A stretch of 64,000 nt of DNA from Collinsella aerofaciens (GCF_902364355.1 NZ_CABJDK010000001.1:182264-246263); one strand, 5' to 3'; counted from the stretch's first letter, positions 39,304-48,391 are shown. The notes: generated by a model from the sequence alone, not told the origin. Made by a program: numbers and translations.

Positions 39304-39337
39304 AAGGGCCCCGGCCGTGAATTCGACCGGGGCCCTT
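39304..39337 (-). terminator. rho-independent terminator of the rubredoxin gene
   Basis: AAGGGCCCCGG (39304-39314) pairs with CCGGGGCCCTT (39327-39337). On the minus strand it runs into TTTTCTT. Confidence 0.85.
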
Positions 39338-39377
39338 GGACAGAGCTATGTGTTGCTGCAAGTCGTGTGTCTGCGAG

Positions 39378-39521
39378 CTACTCCTCGACGAGCTCAAACT
39401 GATCGGGACCGACGCCGCACACCGGGCACACATAATCCTCGGGCAGCTCGGGCGTATCGACCTCAACCTCGTAACCGCAAACGACGCACACGAACTTATA
39501 CGTCTTCTTCTCCTCAGCCAT
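39378..39521 (-). CDS. rubredoxin
   Basis: A short gene of 47 residues. Two knuckles, CVVCGY (near 12-17) and CPVCGV (near 32-37), bind one iron through four cysteines, with the usual [13 protein letters not shown] surroundings. It is a small cytoplasmic one-electron carrier. ATG 39521 follows GGAG. Its neighbour is the flavin reductase gene 89 bases upstream. In clostridia the two domains can be fused as high-molecular-weight rubredoxin, which reduces O2-reducing flavodiiron proteins. Confidence 0.93.
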   Translation of the reverse strand: MAEEKKTYKFVCVVCGYEVEVDTPELPEDYVCPVCGVGPDQFELVEE

Positions 39522-39565
39522 GATGTTCTCCTCTCAAACGCGACTGGTGATGTACTTCATTTATC

Positions 39566-39593
39566 AGTATAGATTCTCAATAATATAATGCAA
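39566..39593 (-). promoter_or_regulatory. candidate rubredoxin promoter
   Basis: On the minus strand TTGCAT (complement of 39588-39593) and TATACT (complement of 39566-39571) are separated by 16 bases in a very AT-rich stretch, about 45 bases before the rubredoxin start. The gene may therefore be transcribed alone as well as with the flavin reductase. Confidence 0.5.
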
Positions 39594-39610
39594 GTATTTT
39601 TAAAACATTT

Positions 39611-40114
39611 CTAGCCTTGATACGAGGACGCCTTCGGAGGCGTCTTGCCCTTCAGGACCTTATGGTAGTAATCGTAGGTGAGTGGCGTCTCGTCACTCAG
39701 GCGTTCGGCATCCTCGACCTCGCCGATAAACAGTAGATGCGTGCCCACATCCACAGTGTCGATCAAACGGCAGCTAAACAGGGCCGTCGCGTGCTCGGGC
39801 ACATAGGGCATGCCCAGAGCCGTCTCGCGGGTCTCGTATTTGGCAAACTTGTCATAATCGCTGCTGGTGCGGAACCCAAAGTTACCGATGTAGAGCATAT
39901 CGGCCGTCTGATCGATCACGGTCAGCGCGAACGCTTTGGCCGATGCGATGACGCCCGAGGTGACGTTGTCCTTGTTCACGGCAACCGAAATGCGCGGCGG
40001 CATGGACGTCACCTGCACCGCCGTGTTGATGACGCAGCCGGCGCGCAGCCCGTCTGCCGCGGCGCTCACCACGTACAGACCGCTCGGCATGGTAAAGAAC
40101 GCTGTTTTGTCCAT
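39611..40114 (-). CDS. flavin reductase domain protein
   Basis: 167 residues of the FMN-binding split-barrel flavin reductase family. The start MDKTAFFTMPSGLYVVSA and the following INTAVQVTSMPPRISVAVNK match the flavin-reductase half of high-molecular-weight rubredoxin. It should pass electrons from NAD(P)H through FMN to a partner such as the adjacent rubredoxin. ATG 40114 follows GGGGAG; upstream in-frame codons lack a ribosome site. Confidence 0.87.
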   Translation of the reverse strand: MDKTAFFTMPSGLYVVSAAADGLRAGCVINTAVQVTSMPPRISVAVNKDNVTSGVIASAKAFALTVIDQTADMLYIGNFGFRTSSDYDKFAKYETRETALGMPYVPEHATALFSCRLIDTVDVGTHLLFIGEVEDAERLSDETPLTYDYYHKVLKGKTPPKASSYQG

Positions 40115-40319
40115 AACGATCACTCCCCTAACCCGGGTTGGAACCTCATGGATGTATGTACCCACAAAAAGGCGGCACCCATAACGGACGCCGCCTTTGA
40201 AACATATGTGTCAGAACAGTAAGAAAGATGAGACACCCGCAGCTGCGGTGAAATAGGGACTGAATAGCCCCTCAAACAGGCAAACCAGTCCGTATTCCAC
40301 CGCAACTTATGAAGGACGG

Positions 40320-40790
40320 TCAGCGGTTGCGCTCCTTGAGGGCGCGGTCGATCTCGCGCTGGACATCGCGCTTGGCCATATCCTCGCGCTTGTCGTAAAG
40401 CTTCTTGCCGCGGCCTAGGCCCAGCAGCAGCTTTACGCGGCCGTCGGTATTAAAGTAGAGCTCCAGCGGCACCAGCGCATAGCCGCGGTTGCGAAGTTTG
40501 CCGTCAAGAAAGTCGATCTCCTTGCGGTGCAGCAGCAGACGGCGCCGACGGTCGGGATCGCGATTCCACACGCCACCATGGCTATAAGGGTGGATATGCA
40601 GGCCGACGAGCCAGCACTCCCCGCCACGAATCAGTGCGAAGGTATCGGTAATCTGGCACGCGCGCTCGCGAATCGACTTGACCTCGGTACCGCTCAGCTC
40701 AATACCGCACTCAAACGTCTCATCGATAAAGTACTCGTGATGTGCCGAGCGATTCTTGGAAATGAGCTTGCGCTCGCGCTTACTGGGCAT
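40320..40790 (-). CDS. smpB: SsrA-binding protein
   Basis: 156 residues. The start NRSAHHEYFIDETFECGIELSGTEVKS and the GKKLYDKREDMAKRD tail are characteristic of SmpB. The protein binds tmRNA and rescues stalled ribosomes by trans-translation. ATG 40790 follows AAGGAGG and lies inside the end of the upstream TPR gene (11-base overlap), implying coupling. ssrA itself is not in this window. Confidence 0.95.
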   Translation of the reverse strand: MPSKRERKLISKNRSAHHEYFIDETFECGIELSGTEVKSIRERACQITDTFALIRGGECWLVGLHIHPYSHGGVWNRDPDRRRRLLLHRKEIDFLDGKLRNRGYALVPLELYFNTDGRVKLLLGLGRGKKLYDKREDMAKRDVQREIDRALKERNR

Positions 40791-41697
40791 CGCCGGCCTC
40801 CTTGGCGCCATCGGCGTTTGAGCCCGCAGCCTCGCGCTTTGCCTTGCGCTCGGCGTTAAGCTCGGCATCACTCTCGCGCACCAGCTTGATAATCGCCGCG
40901 CACGCCTCTTCGCCCACCAGGTCGCGGGCACGGACCGTCAGGCGCGTAGCCTCCTGCTTGTCGCCGTCGCTCGCAGCGTCGGTCGCACACATGATCAGGC
41001 AGATGGCAATCTCGGCCGAAGGCGAGGTCGGCACGCCCTGCAGGGCGAGCTCACCCATCACATGGTCGTCACTCTCGTCCGCGGCATCCGGATAGGTGGT
41101 ATGGATCTTGTTGAGCAGGCGCGTCGTATGCGCATCGTTGGGCGCCAGGCGCAGCGCCAGACGCGCGCAGCCCACGGCAGCCGAAATGTTCTCGGTCTCG
41201 GGCTCCAAGAAGTACTGACCCAAGTTGGTGTAGGCGCGTGCGGCGCACTTACCGTCGCTCGCGCGCTCCAGCACCGAGAACGAGAGCGATGCCCACTCCT
41301 GCTTGTCCTCGAGCGCGCGGAACAGCTCGGCCAAGTCCAAGCGATAGTTGCAGTTCATGGGATCCCAACGCACGGCCTGCATCAGGGCATTCCGAGCACT
41401 CACATAATCCTGCTGGCGGATGTAGGCAAACGCCATGTCGGAGTACAGGCGGTCAAAGGGAACCTCGACCTGCACCAGCTCGCGCGGATCCTTCTCCACG
41501 CGGCGATAGGCCAGGCGCTCAAACTTGCTGTCGAAGCTAAAGTACTGGCGCTTCTCCTCCGTCTTGCACTCAGCGTCGATATACTCCTCGGCGAGCTCCA
41601 CCAGACGCTCAAGCAGCGGCGTCGCCGTAGCCAGGTCGCCCTGCGCCAGATAGTTCTCGGCATACGTGATGTCTTCCAAGCTGATAGGCAGGTCCAT
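40780..41697 (-). CDS. TPR-repeat protein
   Basis: 305 residues, mostly helical, with degenerate tetratricopeptide repeats (AENYLAQGDLATATPLLERL; MAFAYIRQQDYVSARNALMQAVRWDP; AYTNLGQYF...CARLALRLAPND). The C-terminus is Lys/Glu/Ala-rich and likely disordered. There is no enzymatic motif. It is probably a cytoplasmic protein-interaction scaffold; the coupling to smpB is seen but its meaning is unknown. ATG 41697 follows GAGGAG. Confidence 0.8.
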   Translation of the reverse strand: MDLPISLEDITYAENYLAQGDLATATPLLERLVELAEEYIDAECKTEEKRQYFSFDSKFERLAYRRVEKDPRELVQVEVPFDRLYSDMAFAYIRQQDYVSARNALMQAVRWDPMNCNYRLDLAELFRALEDKQEWASLSFSVLERASDGKCAARAYTNLGQYFLEPETENISAAVGCARLALRLAPNDAHTTRLLNKIHTTYPDAADESDDHVMGELALQGVPTSPSAEIAICLIMCATDAASDGDKQEATRLTVRARDLVGEEACAAIIKLVRESDAELNAERKAKREAAGSNADGAKEAGDAQ

Positions 41698-41756
41698 GAC
41701 AACTCCTCGGTCCGGGCGGCAGACTCAACGCGCGCCTTAAATATCGGTCAATACAC

Positions 41757-41784
41757 AAAACCCGGGTCTCTTACGAGGCCCGGG
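41757..41784 (-). terminator. terminator after the tRNA pair
   Basis: CCCGGGTCTC (41761-41770) pairs with GAGGCCCGGG (41775-41784). On the minus strand TTTT follows immediately. Confidence 0.85.
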
Positions 41785-41794
41785 CGTTCAATTT

Positions 41795-41871
41795 TGGTAG
41801 CCCGTACCAGATTCGAACTGGTGATCTCCGCCTTGAGAGGGCGGCGTCCTAAACCGCTAGACGAACGGGCC
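41795..41871 (-). tRNA. tRNA-Glu (CTC)
   Basis: The minus-strand sequence folds as a cloverleaf. Acceptor GGCCCGT pairs with ACGGGCT, anticodon stem CCGCC/GGCGG holds loop CTCTCAA (anticodon CTC), and the T arm ACCAG-TTCGAAT-CTGGT is intact. The CCA end is encoded. The first acceptor pair is G-T. Confidence 0.93.
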
Positions 41872-41888
41872 ATATGTAGCAAATGCAA

Positions 41889-41962
41889 TGGCTGGGATGG
41901 AGGGAGTCGAACCCCCATTGACGGAACCAGAATCCGCTGTCCTGCCATTAGACGACATCCCA
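41889..41962 (-). tRNA. tRNA-Gln (CTG)
   Basis: Acceptor TGGGATG pairs with CATCCCA, the anticodon loop TTCTGGT carries CTG on a GCGGA/TCCGT stem, and the T arm contains GTTCGACT. The CCA end is encoded. It lies 17 bases upstream of tRNA-Glu and probably shares its transcript. Confidence 0.93.
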
Positions 41963-42227
41963 ATGACTGCATCGCTGCGCTCGGCTGTGCCTTTGCGCAA
42001 GAAAGAAATATACGGGAAGTCCGGCCGTGACGCAAGCCCCAATTTTGACTTTTTTGAAATTCAGTCAAATACGGCCGACACGTGAAGGACCTGTGAAGCG
42101 CCAGCGACACGTACGGCGCCAAAGCCCGTAAAACATCCCGCATCTACCGCTGGTAGATTACAACAATGCAGCACTCACGGCTGATGGCACAATCGAACCG
42201 TCATCATTGCACGGATATCGAGGCGCC

Positions 42228-42638
42228 ATGGACGAAGAGCTTGATTACCTATGGGAGACTCTGGGCCTCGAGATCACTGCTGACCTTTGGCCCGAACGGG
42301 ACAAAATCCATCCCACTCTGCGCCCCGCCATCACGGTGATGCAGGCAAACTACCGCCGTGCATCCTTTTTGATCATGCGGATGTCATGGCACGCGGGACT
42401 CCCCGACCTTAAGCGAATCCAGGCAAGCCTCGTCGAGCTGTCCGGTATGCCGACTGTCATATCCGAGGCGCACCTGGAGCAGCGACAGCGCGAGCGACTG
42501 CAACAGCAGCGGATTCCCTTTATCTGCCCCGGCGTTCAGGCATATCTGCCCTTTATGGACGAGGAGTACTGGAGCGGCAAGCCCAACAAGCACGTAAAGG
42601 TCTACGATCCGCACGAATGGGCACAGCTCGAGGATTGA
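42228..42638 (+). CDS. hypothetical protein, possibly MarR-associated sensor-like domain
   Basis: 136 residues. Most notable is a helical block ending QRIPFICPGVQAYLPFMDEEYW. This recalls the N-terminal domain that precedes the winged helix in some streptococcal MarR-family regulators (IPFI.P..Q.YLPF), but here it stands alone with no DNA-binding helix-turn-helix. Function unknown. ATG 42228 is chosen because it follows GAGGCGCC; a TTG lies seven codons earlier. It is convergent with the ArsC/Spx-like gene. Confidence 0.55.
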   Translation: MDEELDYLWETLGLEITADLWPERDKIHPTLRPAITVMQANYRRASFLIMRMSWHAGLPDLKRIQASLVELSGMPTVISEAHLEQRQRERLQQQRIPFICPGVQAYLPFMDEEYWSGKPNKHVKVYDPHEWAQLED

Positions 42639-42710
42639 GCCGAGCGAGCCCGCCGATGGAAAACACGTCCCACCCCGAGCGCTCAAAACGGGTCGCACTT
42701 TCCGCAGCCG

Positions 42711-43070
42711 CTACAGCAACGCCTCGACCCAAGCCGATTCCCTAAAGCCGGGAATCGCAAAGTCGTCGCCCACCAGCAGTGGGCGCTTAACCAGCATGCC
42801 GTCGGTCGCCAGCAGCTCGTAGCACTCCCGATCCGTCATGCCCGCATCTAGACGCGCCTTCAGGCCCAGCTCTCGATATTTCATGCCCGACGAATTAAAG
42901 AAGCGCCGCACCGGCAGTCCCGAACGAGCAATCCAGGTCGCAAGCTCATCAGCCGTGGGATTGTCCAAAACGATATCGCGGTCGATATACTCTACCCCGT
43001 GTTCGTCCAGCCATGCCTTGGCCTTCTTACAGGTCGAGCACTTGGGATATTCAATAAACAGTACGGTCAT
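42711..43070 (-). CDS. ArsC/Spx-family thioredoxin-fold protein
   Basis: 119 residues. The N-terminal CSTCKKAKAWL gives a C-x2-C redox pair at the thioredoxin-fold position, with RRFFNSSGMKYRELGL and LLATDGMLVKRPLLV typical of the ArsC/Spx/YffB group. The exact role (arsenate reductase-like or regulator) cannot be decided: Spx proteins also have CxxC, but partner-binding residues are not clear. ATG 43070 follows GGAGG. Confidence 0.82.
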   Translation of the reverse strand: MTVLFIEYPKCSTCKKAKAWLDEHGVEYIDRDIVLDNPTADELATWIARSGLPVRRFFNSSGMKYRELGLKARLDAGMTDRECYELLATDGMLVKRPLLVGDDFAIPGFRESAWVEALL

Positions 43071-43162
43071 GGGAATCCTCCGAATATAGATCGGCCAACG
43101 CAGGCACACGCCACACGAGGCGCCTTCGCATGATGGGCCAATTGTAGCCCACGGGTCACACG

Positions 43163-44215
43163 CTAAACGAACCGTACCCCGAATCCGCGTTTGATGAACG
43201 GCAGCAGCTCCATTGCCTCGGGCGTGATATGACCCGCAACGTTCATGCGCTCCTCACCGGGAAGATCGACCCGCGCAATCTCAAGCTCGCCTTCGTAGCG
43301 CCCATAGCTGCTATTGCTCACAGCGATCGACCCCGCCTTTCGAAACAGGCCGGCACCGGCATCCATCGGCACGGAATCCGGCTTAAGCGTCGTACGCGAC
43401 TCCTGAGACCTAAAGATGAGGGTGCTCGAATCGGGTCGGTCGTGATGAATCTGCCCACGCACATAGGCATAACCGGGCTCAAGCTCGCATTGCAGGTCCA
43501 CGTATCCGGCGGAAACATGAGCAAACTGCGTCCAGCCCGCATCGGAAAGATCGGGGTCGCCGACCAACACAATGTCGCAATCGGCGCCATGTGCAAGCTC
43601 AAGCATATTGAGAGCAACCTTTGACGCGCGACCTCGCTGCGCCTCGACCGTCGGCAGTCCCTCGAATACTGGCCCGCGAACGTTAGCATCACCCGGCACA
43701 AAAGCCATGATTTCGAATCCAAGCGCCGCAAGACGAAGATTCACCCGAGCAATGTCCTCCAGAGCTAAACCGGTATAAGGCTTGGGGTAAAAATTGTGGC
43801 AGGCGGCAAAACGAGTCACATCGGCACCGGCCTCACGCCACGATGCGATTTCATCAGAACTCACCGTCGATGCATTGACCACAATGCGAAATACACCGGA
43901 CAGCTCCGCGACCCGCCGGGCGCTAAAGCCATAGTCCAAACGAAGATATTCCAACCCCAGATCGCGCAGGTCCTCGATGCGCTCAAGCCCGAGCAAATCG
44001 CACGTGCGCGGCCCCACATCGGCAATGAGCGCAATGCCGCGGGCGGAAAGCAGCGACAGCACATGACGGACCTTATCGGTATACGCCGCTCCCCCATCCT
44101 CGGGAATATGCAGCGAAGTGAACGCATAGCGCGCACCCGCCGCGGCACCGTGTTCAATCGTCCGCTCAATATCCTGCAGAGGGCTGGAAAGATAAATCGA
44201 AATACCCGTTTTCAC
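43163..44215 (-). CDS. mupG: MupG-like 6-phospho-N-acetylmuramidase (DUF871)
   Basis: 350 residues. ISIYLSSPLQDIERTIEHGAAAGARYAFTSLHIPE begins the TIM-barrel of the DUF871 family, and a C-terminal beta domain follows. The founding member, MupG of Staphylococcus aureus, cleaves MurNAc-6-phosphate-GlcNAc from cell wall turnover. Location next to murP, murQ and murR strongly supports the same role. The start is GTG 44215, with AAAGGAG upstream, directly after a terminator-like hairpin. Confidence 0.87.
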   Translation of the reverse strand: MKTGISIYLSSPLQDIERTIEHGAAAGARYAFTSLHIPEDGGAAYTDKVRHVLSLLSARGIALIADVGPRTCDLLGLERIEDLRDLGLEYLRLDYGFSARRVAELSGVFRIVVNASTVSSDEIASWREAGADVTRFAACHNFYPKPYTGLALEDIARVNLRLAALGFEIMAFVPGDANVRGPVFEGLPTVEAQRGRASKVALNMLELAHGADCDIVLVGDPDLSDAGWTQFAHVSAGYVDLQCELEPGYAYVRGQIHHDRPDSSTLIFRSQESRTTLKPDSVPMDAGAGLFRKAGSIAVSNSSYGRYEGELEIARVDLPGEERMNVAGHITPEAMELLPFIKRGFGVRFV

Positions 44216-44231
44216 GCTTCAACACTCCTTT

Positions 44232-44265
44232 AAAAAAGGCCGGCGGAGCAGTTAGCCCCGCCGGC
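44232..44265 (-). terminator. terminator or attenuator between murP and mupG
   Basis: GCCGGCGG (44239-44246) pairs with CCGCCGGC (44258-44265), followed on the minus strand by six T. It lies between the murP stop and the mupG ribosome site, so it should reduce mupG read-through. Confidence 0.8.
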
Positions 44266-44332
44266 ACAACCATAGCATCAAGAAATCTGCCGCGCGCCTC
44301 GAGCCCTAAGCAACACGGCTCGCGATATCAAA

Positions 44333-45763
44333 CTACTCGCCAAAGAACTCGTTGATCTTCTGCTCGTCGACGCCAAAGAACCACGTCAGGACAAAGCCGG
44401 CGGCATAGGCAAGCAGCATAGCGGCAACGTAACCGAGCTGCTGGCCAGGAACGACGATCAGCAGGCCAAACAGACCGGAAACGCCCTGAGAAACCGTGCC
44501 GATGTGAAGCAGCGCCGCGAGCGCGCCGCCAAATCCGGCACCCAGGCAGGCCGTCACAAACGGACGAACGAGCGGCAGCGTAACAGCATACATCAGAGGC
44601 TCGCCCACACCCAGGATTCCAACGGGAATGGACTCTGCGACGTACTTCTTGAGCTTGGCGTTCTTGGTCTTAAAGTACAGCGCCAGACCGGCACCGACCT
44701 GACCGCCGCCAGCCATCATAAGGATGGGAAGCAGGTAATTGATGCCCTTGGTAGCGCCGTCGGGATCGTTGAGCATAGCGTGGATCGGCGTGAGCGCCTG
44801 ATGCAGGCCGACGGAAACCAGCGGCAAGAAGCCTGCCGACAGGATATAACCGCCCAGGACGCCCAGCTTCTCGAAGATAAAGGTCAAAACGCTAAAGATG
44901 GCAGTCGTCAGCCATGCGCCAACCGGCTGGATGACGAGCATCAGAGCAAAGGCGCCGATGATGAGCACCAGCAGCGGGGACAAAAACGTGTCGAGTGCGT
45001 TGGGCATAACCTTGCGAATCTGACGCTCCATCCAGGCAAAAAATGCGCCGGCGATAAGAGCCGCGATCATGCCGCCCGCTGCGGGGTTGTACTGTGCATT
45101 GGTGAGCGGCAGCAGAATGGCAGTGGCAGGATCGGCCGCGCCAGGCGCAAGCAGGGGCATGGCACTGTTGGCAATACACATCATGCCGGCGATGCCGCCC
45201 AGCGCAGCGGAGCCACCAAACTCACGTGCCGCGTTATAGCCCACCAAGATGGGCAGATAGGCAAACAGGGCCCAGCCCATGGAACGAATGCCCTGGTACC
45301 ACCACTCGCCTGCAAGCGCGCCTGCCGTCGAGACGTTAATGACGTTGCAGATGCCGTTGATGAGGCCAGCCGCAATGATGCCGGGAAGCAGGGCGACGAA
45401 GACATTGGAAATCTTCTTGAGGAAGGCCTGAACCGGCTTGGACTCGTACTTGGCCTTCTGCGCGGCCTTGTTTGTGGCCGCAGCGTCAACCACGCTCTCG
45501 TCAGCAACGCCTTTCGCAAGGCCGGTGAGCTTGGAGAACTCCTCGAGCACCTTATTCACCTTGCCCGGACCCAGCACGATCTGCATCGTGTCGTCCTCAA
45601 CAAGGCCCATCACGCCGTCGAGTGCCTTAATACCCTCCGTGTCGACGTTGCCCGTGTCTTTGACGGTCACGCGCAGGCGCGTCATGCACGCCGTGTTTGC
45701 GAGCACGTTGTCTTTACCGCCCAAAAGGTCCAGCAGCTTTTGAGCCAGCTCTTTGTTCGTCAT
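44333..45763 (-). CDS. murP: N-acetylmuramic acid PTS permease, EIIBC
   Basis: 476 residues. The N-terminal EIIB domain has NTACMTRLRVTVKD with the phosphocysteine, and the C-terminal EIIC has about ten spans (LLPGIIAAGLINGICNVINV; VPGQQLGYVAAM). There is no EIIA domain, as in E. coli MurP, which uses Crr. It imports MurNAc or MurNAc-GlcNAc as the 6-phosphate. ATG 45763 follows AAGGAGGAG. It sits between murQ and mupG on the same strand. Confidence 0.88.
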   Translation of the reverse strand: MTNKELAQKLLDLLGGKDNVLANTACMTRLRVTVKDTGNVDTEGIKALDGVMGLVEDDTMQIVLGPGKVNKVLEEFSKLTGLAKGVADESVVDAAATNKAAQKAKYESKPVQAFLKKISNVFVALLPGIIAAGLINGICNVINVSTAGALAGEWWYQGIRSMGWALFAYLPILVGYNAAREFGGSAALGGIAGMMCIANSAMPLLAPGAADPATAILLPLTNAQYNPAAGGMIAALIAGAFFAWMERQIRKVMPNALDTFLSPLLVLIIGAFALMLVIQPVGAWLTTAIFSVLTFIFEKLGVLGGYILSAGFLPLVSVGLHQALTPIHAMLNDPDGATKGINYLLPILMMAGGGQVGAGLALYFKTKNAKLKKYVAESIPVGILGVGEPLMYAVTLPLVRPFVTACLGAGFGGALAALLHIGTVSQGVSGLFGLLIVVPGQQLGYVAAMLLAYAAGFVLTWFFGVDEQKINEFFGE

Positions 45764-45820
45764 AACTCCTCCTTGTATTGGGTATCTCGTCTGGATGTCA
45801 TATCAGCTCACGCCGTGCAC

Positions 45821-46744
45821 CTATTGGGCATCGGCATCGCTCTTCTCATGGCCGCTCACAGCAGTACGGACATGGCCTCGCGCCCGCTCAAGAGCTACCG
45901 CAGCCTGCTCGGCATCGCAGTCCAGCAGCACCGAGACAATAGCGGTTTTTACGTGGCCGCCGGCATCTGCAAGCGCCTGAATAGCGTGCTCGCGCGTACA
46001 GCCGGTCGCCTCCATCACGATGTTCTGGCCGCGCACCACCAACTTCTCGTTCGTCTGCTGCACATCGACCATCAGGTTTTGGTACACCTTGCCAATCTTG
46101 ACCATGGCACCGGTCGAAATCATATTGAGAATGAGCTTTTGGACCGTTCCCGCTTTGAGCCTCGTTGAGCCGGTCAGTACCTCGGGACCGGGCACGGGCT
46201 CAATGGCAAGATCTGCGCTCTCCCCGATCTTCGACCCTTGGTTACAGGCAATTGCGATGGTCTTGCACCCAGTTGCTTTGGCGTACACAAGACCGCCCAC
46301 CACATAGGGAGTACGACCGCTTGCCGCCAGGCCAACGACAAGATCCTTGTCCGAGAGTCCACGCTCCCGCAGGTCGCTCGCGCCAAGCTCCTCGCTGTCT
46401 TCGGCACCTTCGACAGCCTTGATAAACGCCGTCTCGCCTCCGGCAATGAGCCCGACAATCAAATCGGGTGACACGCCAAACGTGGGCGGACACTCCGAAG
46501 CGTCGAGTACGCCCAGACGACCGCTGGTGCCTGCGCCCATGTAAAAGACGCGCCCGCCGCGCTCGAGTGCCTCAGCAGCCCAGTCGATTGCTGTGGCAAC
46601 CTGGGGCAGCACTTTTGTGACCGACTGGACGGCACGAAGATCCTCATCGTTCATCGTCGTAACGATTTGCAGCGATGTCATCGTATCGAGGTCCATAGAC
46701 CTTTGATTACGCTGTTCGGTCGTGAATTTTGTTAAATCGAGCAT
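45821..46744 (-). CDS. murQ: N-acetylmuramic acid 6-phosphate etherase
   Basis: 307 residues with one SIS domain. FYMGAGTSGRLGVLDASECPPTFG and the GGLVYAKATGCKTIAIACN region match MurQ. The enzyme splits the lactyl ether of MurNAc-6-phosphate to give GlcNAc-6-phosphate and D-lactate. ATG 46744 follows GAGGTGAA and lies ten bases after the murR stop. Confidence 0.94.
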   Translation of the reverse strand: MLDLTKFTTEQRNQRSMDLDTMTSLQIVTTMNDEDLRAVQSVTKVLPQVATAIDWAAEALERGGRVFYMGAGTSGRLGVLDASECPPTFGVSPDLIVGLIAGGETAFIKAVEGAEDSEELGASDLRERGLSDKDLVVGLAASGRTPYVVGGLVYAKATGCKTIAIACNQGSKIGESADLAIEPVPGPEVLTGSTRLKAGTVQKLILNMISTGAMVKIGKVYQNLMVDVQQTNEKLVVRGQNIVMEATGCTREHAIQALADAGGHVKTAIVSVLLDCDAEQAAVALERARGHVRTAVSGHEKSDADAQ

Positions 46745-46754
46745 TTCATTCACC

Positions 46755-47605
46755 TCATCTTTCCTGTTTCTCGATGTAGTTTTGCTTAATGACATGCGTC
46801 GCCCGTTCGTAGTCGCTGGCAACGTAAGCAGCGTACAGGGCATCGACAACCATAAGCTGGGCCATACGCGAAGCCATGGCACCGCTGCGGACCAAGGGCT
46901 CACTCGCAGCGACGCCGAGCACGGCATCGGCCATGGTGGCAAGCTTGGATGATCCATCTACTTTGGTCACGGCCACAACGGGACAGTTGTGACGTTGGGC
47001 CTCGGCGGTGCAGTCCAGCACCTCTTGCGTCAAGCCCGAGTAGCTAAAGGCGATTGCCATATCGCCCTCATGCATGTTCTTGGCACACAAGAGCTGATCA
47101 TGCCAGTCGTCGTACAGATGGCACTCTTTGTCGACACGCATGAGCTTTTGCGCCAGATCGTGCGCGACCAAACGAGAGCACCGATACCGAACAGATTGAC
47201 TGCGCGCGCCCGCTTAAGATAGGCCGCGCATCGCTCCAAGACGGTGTAATCGAGCGTTCGCGCCGTCGCTTCGATCGTGCGCACGTTGCTTTTCATCACC
47301 TTCCCCACGATACGTTCGACGCTGTCATCCATGGAGATGTCCTCGAGGGCTACGTCTTTCTTGTCACCTAAGAGCGCCAGCTCGGCAATCAGTTCGCGCT
47401 GGAACTCCTTGTAGCCCGCAAAACCCAAACGCTTGCAAAAGCGCAAAATGCTCGAGGGCGAGGAGAACGTGGCATCGGCAAGACCGCGGACGGACAGCCC
47501 GACCACCTCGTGCGGATGAGCGCTCACATATGCGATGACATTGCGTTCCGCCGGGCTCGCGCTGAGCTCACGCTCGCGAAGCCGCAAAAGCAATCCGTTT
47601 GCCAT
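46755..47605 (-). pseudogene. murR: murR, RpiR-family regulator with an internal frameshift
   Basis: Two frames together encode one RpiR/MurR protein of about 285 residues. The first (from ATG 47605, ribosome site GGAGG) holds the HTH_6 domain (SVRGLADATFSSPSSILRFCKRLGF) and reads into the SIS domain as far as NLFGIGA. The second continues it from LVAHDLAQKLMRVD to the end. One missing base between 47177 and 47178 would restore FGIGASRLVAHD. As written, the protein would lose its sugar-phosphate-binding domain. A true mutation or a sequencing error are both possible. Confidence 0.85.
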
Positions 47606-47809
47606 CTCAAACACCTCCGTTGAGAAGAATTAAAGACCAACGAACGATTCGTACCGGATACAAACAGCTTTTACGGTACATTGTGCCGCATCGTGGCGCA
47701 CAAAGGACGAGCGTTCTACCGCTCGCCCCTCAAATCCGACCGCTCGGAAATACGCGCGACACAAAATAATTCAACAAGGTCGCATGATCAGAAACGGGTT
47801 TGTTACCGG

Positions 47810-48391
47810 CTAGCGCCTCGCATGGGCGCCGATGGGGCGCGTCTCGTGGTGCACCCATGCGGAGACCAGCAATACCAACAGCATCGCGGTGACATAGCCC
47901 GCAGCATCGAATCCTAAATCGATAACGTCGAAATGCCTGCCGGGAACAAAGATCTTATGTACCTGATCGCCAACGGAGCAGACGGCGCAAAAGAGCAACA
48001 CGGGCACGCAACGGGAGCAAACGCTCCACGGACGCCTGGAAAAGCAAACCACGGCCACCGAGGCGAACAATCCGACGAAGAAAAACTCTACGGTATGGGC
48101 AACGCGACGGACGTTCGTGCCCACCCACATGCGAATGGAAGCAAGTCGGCCAGACCGGACATTCGAGGCAGCCGAATCGATGCCCCCGGTCATCCCGTTC
48201 TCGGTCTGAGCTTCACCCGTGGCATCGGCAGCCTGAACGCCCGTAGCCTGACCCTCCACCACGCGCGCGGTGGACTCGCTCAGCAACGACGTCTCCACCG
48301 CATTTTGCTCCGTCAGCACCCAGATGCCCGCCAGCGTTGCAGCGAACAGAATGATCGCGGTCCATCCGATTATTTGTTTTACGCGCGCCAA
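47810..48391 (-). CDS. VanZ-like membrane protein
   Basis: 193 residues with about four membrane spans. HTVEFFFVGLFASV and DQVHKIFVPGRHFDVIDLGFDAAG are the VanZ/phosphotransbutyrylase-like signatures; VanZ gives low-level teicoplanin resistance, but most homologues have no known role. A polar region of about 50 residues between the first and second spans probably faces outward. I chose the TTG at 48391 because AAGGAGG lies seven bases before it; the frame upstream has no start with a ribosome site. Confidence 0.8.
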   Translation of the reverse strand: MARVKQIIGWTAIILFAATLAGIWVLTEQNAVETSLLSESTARVVEGQATGVQAADATGEAQTENGMTGGIDSAASNVRSGRLASIRMWVGTNVRRVAHTVEFFFVGLFASVAVVCFSRRPWSVCSRCVPVLLFCAVCSVGDQVHKIFVPGRHFDVIDLGFDAAGYVTAMLLVLLVSAWVHHETRPIGAHARR

